Origin: Burkholderiales bacterium
Lineage (GTDB): Bacteria > Pseudomonadota > Gammaproteobacteria > Burkholderiales > Burkholderiaceae_C
Reading direction: 5' to 3'
DNA length: 14,934 bases
Assembly: GCA_005793295.1 (NCBI GenBank)
Contig: SXSX01000213.1
Location: forward strand, 1 to 14,934
Shown here: piece by piece, positions 14,297 through 14,934 of the stretch
Layout of the letters: each line of letters begins with the position of its first letter
Position numbering within the stretch: the stretch's first letter is position 1
The notes under the pieces: generated by a model
Databases searched by the model: none
The model's input: only the letters and a program-made list of their open reading frames with translations
What the model was told of the DNA's origin: nothing
Position numbers and translations under genes: made by a program

Positions 14297-14412
14297 TTTG
14301 CGCAGACAATCAGGTAGAGATTGGTATAAATTGACTGTGAGATTATATCGATGACTATCCGAGCCCATCGCACCCCTGCAAACAATGACTATTGTCAAGA
14401 AAAACGACCGCT
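14297..14412. promoter_or_regulatory. Shared divergent promoter region, cytochrome c4 and MoxR genes
   Basis: These 116 bases must hold promoters for both flanking genes. On the - strand a perfect TATAAT (14347-14342) would start transcription near 14335, about 40 bases before the cytochrome start, but no matching -35 is seen. A dyad ACAAT-N4-ATTGT lies at 14382-14395, and the octamer ATGACTAT occurs twice on the + strand (14351-14358 and 14385-14392). These are candidate regulator sites only. Confidence 0.35.
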
Positions 14413-14934
14413 ATGAAATTTCACGGAACTAAAAATTACGTTGCCACCCAAGACCTGATGCTTTCCGTTAATGCAGCAATCACTTTGCAAAGGCCACTTT
14501 TAGTCAAAGGCGAGCCTGGAACCGGTAAAACCATGTTGGCAGAAGAAGTCGCCCAAGCACTCGATTTGCCCTTGCTTCAGTGGCACATCAAGTCCACCAC
14601 CAAAGCCCAACAAGGACTTTATGAGTACGACGCCGTGAGCCGCCTGCGTGACTCGCAGCTCTCAGATATTGATGGCGGTGAGCGGGTCAAGAATATTCAC
14701 AACTACATTGTCAAAGGCGTCCTGTGGCAGGCCTTTACCGCCGACCGGCCTGTAGCGCTTTTGATTGATGAAATCGACAAAGCCGACATTGAGTTTCCAA
14801 ACGACTTGCTGCGAGAGATCGACCGCATGGAGTTCTATTGCTACGAAACCCGCGAACTCATCAAGGCCAAACACCGCCCTTTGGTATTTATTACATCCAA
14901 CAACGAAAAGGAATTGCCCGACGCGTTTCTTCGC
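14413..14934 (+). CDS. MoxR-family AAA+ ATPase, partial (runs off the window)
   Basis: Open frame from ATG 14413 to the window edge, giving the first 174 residues without a stop. It shows the AAA+ ATPase core of the MoxR group: Walker A GEPGTGKT (33-40), Walker B ALLIDEID (115-122), and a sensor 1 region FITSNN (159-164). Members act as chaperone-like ATPases, often with a VWA-domain partner encoded downstream, in maturation of metalloenzymes or complexes. The partner and C-terminus lie outside the window, so the specific role is unknown. The very short N-terminus before the ATPase core fits the compact form of about 280 residues that I recall from Burkholderiales. The ribosome site is weak. 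Confidence 0.9.
   Translation, partial: MKFHGTKNYVATQDLMLSVNAAITLQRPLLVKGEPGTGKTMLAEEVAQALDLPLLQWHIKSTTKAQQGLYEYDAVSRLRDSQLSDIDGGERVKNIHNYIVKGVLWQAFTADRPVALLIDEIDKADIEFPNDLLREIDRMEFYCYETRELIKAKHRPLVFITSNNEKELPDAFLR

Noticed and set aside
14297..14398. N-terminal extension of the cytochrome c4 frame up to ATG 14398
   Set aside because: The added 34 residues have no signal-peptide character and would bury the clear signal peptide starting at ATG 14296.
1..14934. Mobile elements, CRISPR arrays, tRNA or rRNA genes, or a novel defence system
   Set aside because: I found no transposase, integrase, regularly spaced repeats, cloverleaf or rRNA-like sequence, and no defence-type gene cluster. All neighbours are housekeeping genes in an order familiar from Burkholderiales.

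Overview
The window looks like a chromosomal segment of a betaproteobacterium of the order Burkholderiales, most likely in or near the Comamonadaceae. This rests on gene content and order: rpoH, then an aa3-type cytochrome oxidase locus with its assembly genes, followed by a BioC-like gene, comF, trmL, a MaoC gene, DUF1841, a diheme c4-type cytochrome and a MoxR ATPase. Base composition looks moderate by eye (not computed). I see no insertion sequence, phage gene, CRISPR array, rRNA or tRNA, and the segment reads as core genome.

Layout. 1-183: leader of rpoH with a perfect CIRCE (HrcA operator) at 125-151. 184-1122: rpoH (sigma-32), + strand. 1140-5248, - strand: a tightly packed assembly operon read in the order SURF1, SCO-like thioredoxin-fold protein, ctaA, ctaB/cyoE, SCO1/SenC. 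5260-5481, + strand: a small DUF2909-like membrane protein whose start codon is 11 bases from that of SURF1. 5524-5551: a clear bidirectional terminator. 5568-10337, - strand: the structural oxidase operon read as ctaC (fused to cytochrome c), ctaD, a 36-residue microprotein, ctaG, DUF2970, ctaE. 10338-10522: the ctaC promoter region with an FNR/ANR-type box overlapping the predicted transcription start. 10523-14934: a BioC-like protein with a degenerate SAM site (-), comF (+), trmL (+), a MaoC hydratase (-), DUF1841 (+), cytochrome c4 (-) and the start of a MoxR-type AAA+ ATPase (+) cut by the window edge.

How the genes work together. The locus encodes subunits I, II and III of an aa3/caa3-type terminal oxidase plus most of what is needed to build it. 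CtaB and CtaA make heme O and then heme A. CtaG (Cox11) delivers CuB, SCO serves CuA, and SURF1 helps heme a insertion. Four poorly characterised proteins (the SCO-like protein, the DUF2909-like protein, DUF2970 and the 36-residue microprotein) lie among them and are candidate accessory factors. The cytochrome c4 gene further right could supply electrons.

The most interesting regulatory signals are the perfect CIRCE in front of rpoH, which would place the sigma-32 gene under HrcA repression, and the FNR-type box at the ctaC promoter, which would fit repression of this oxygen-demanding oxidase when oxygen is low. I found no clearly new multi-gene system. The most unusual proteins are the BioC-like methyltransferase homologue lacking a recognisable SAM-binding motif and the SCO-like protein with a displaced histidine.
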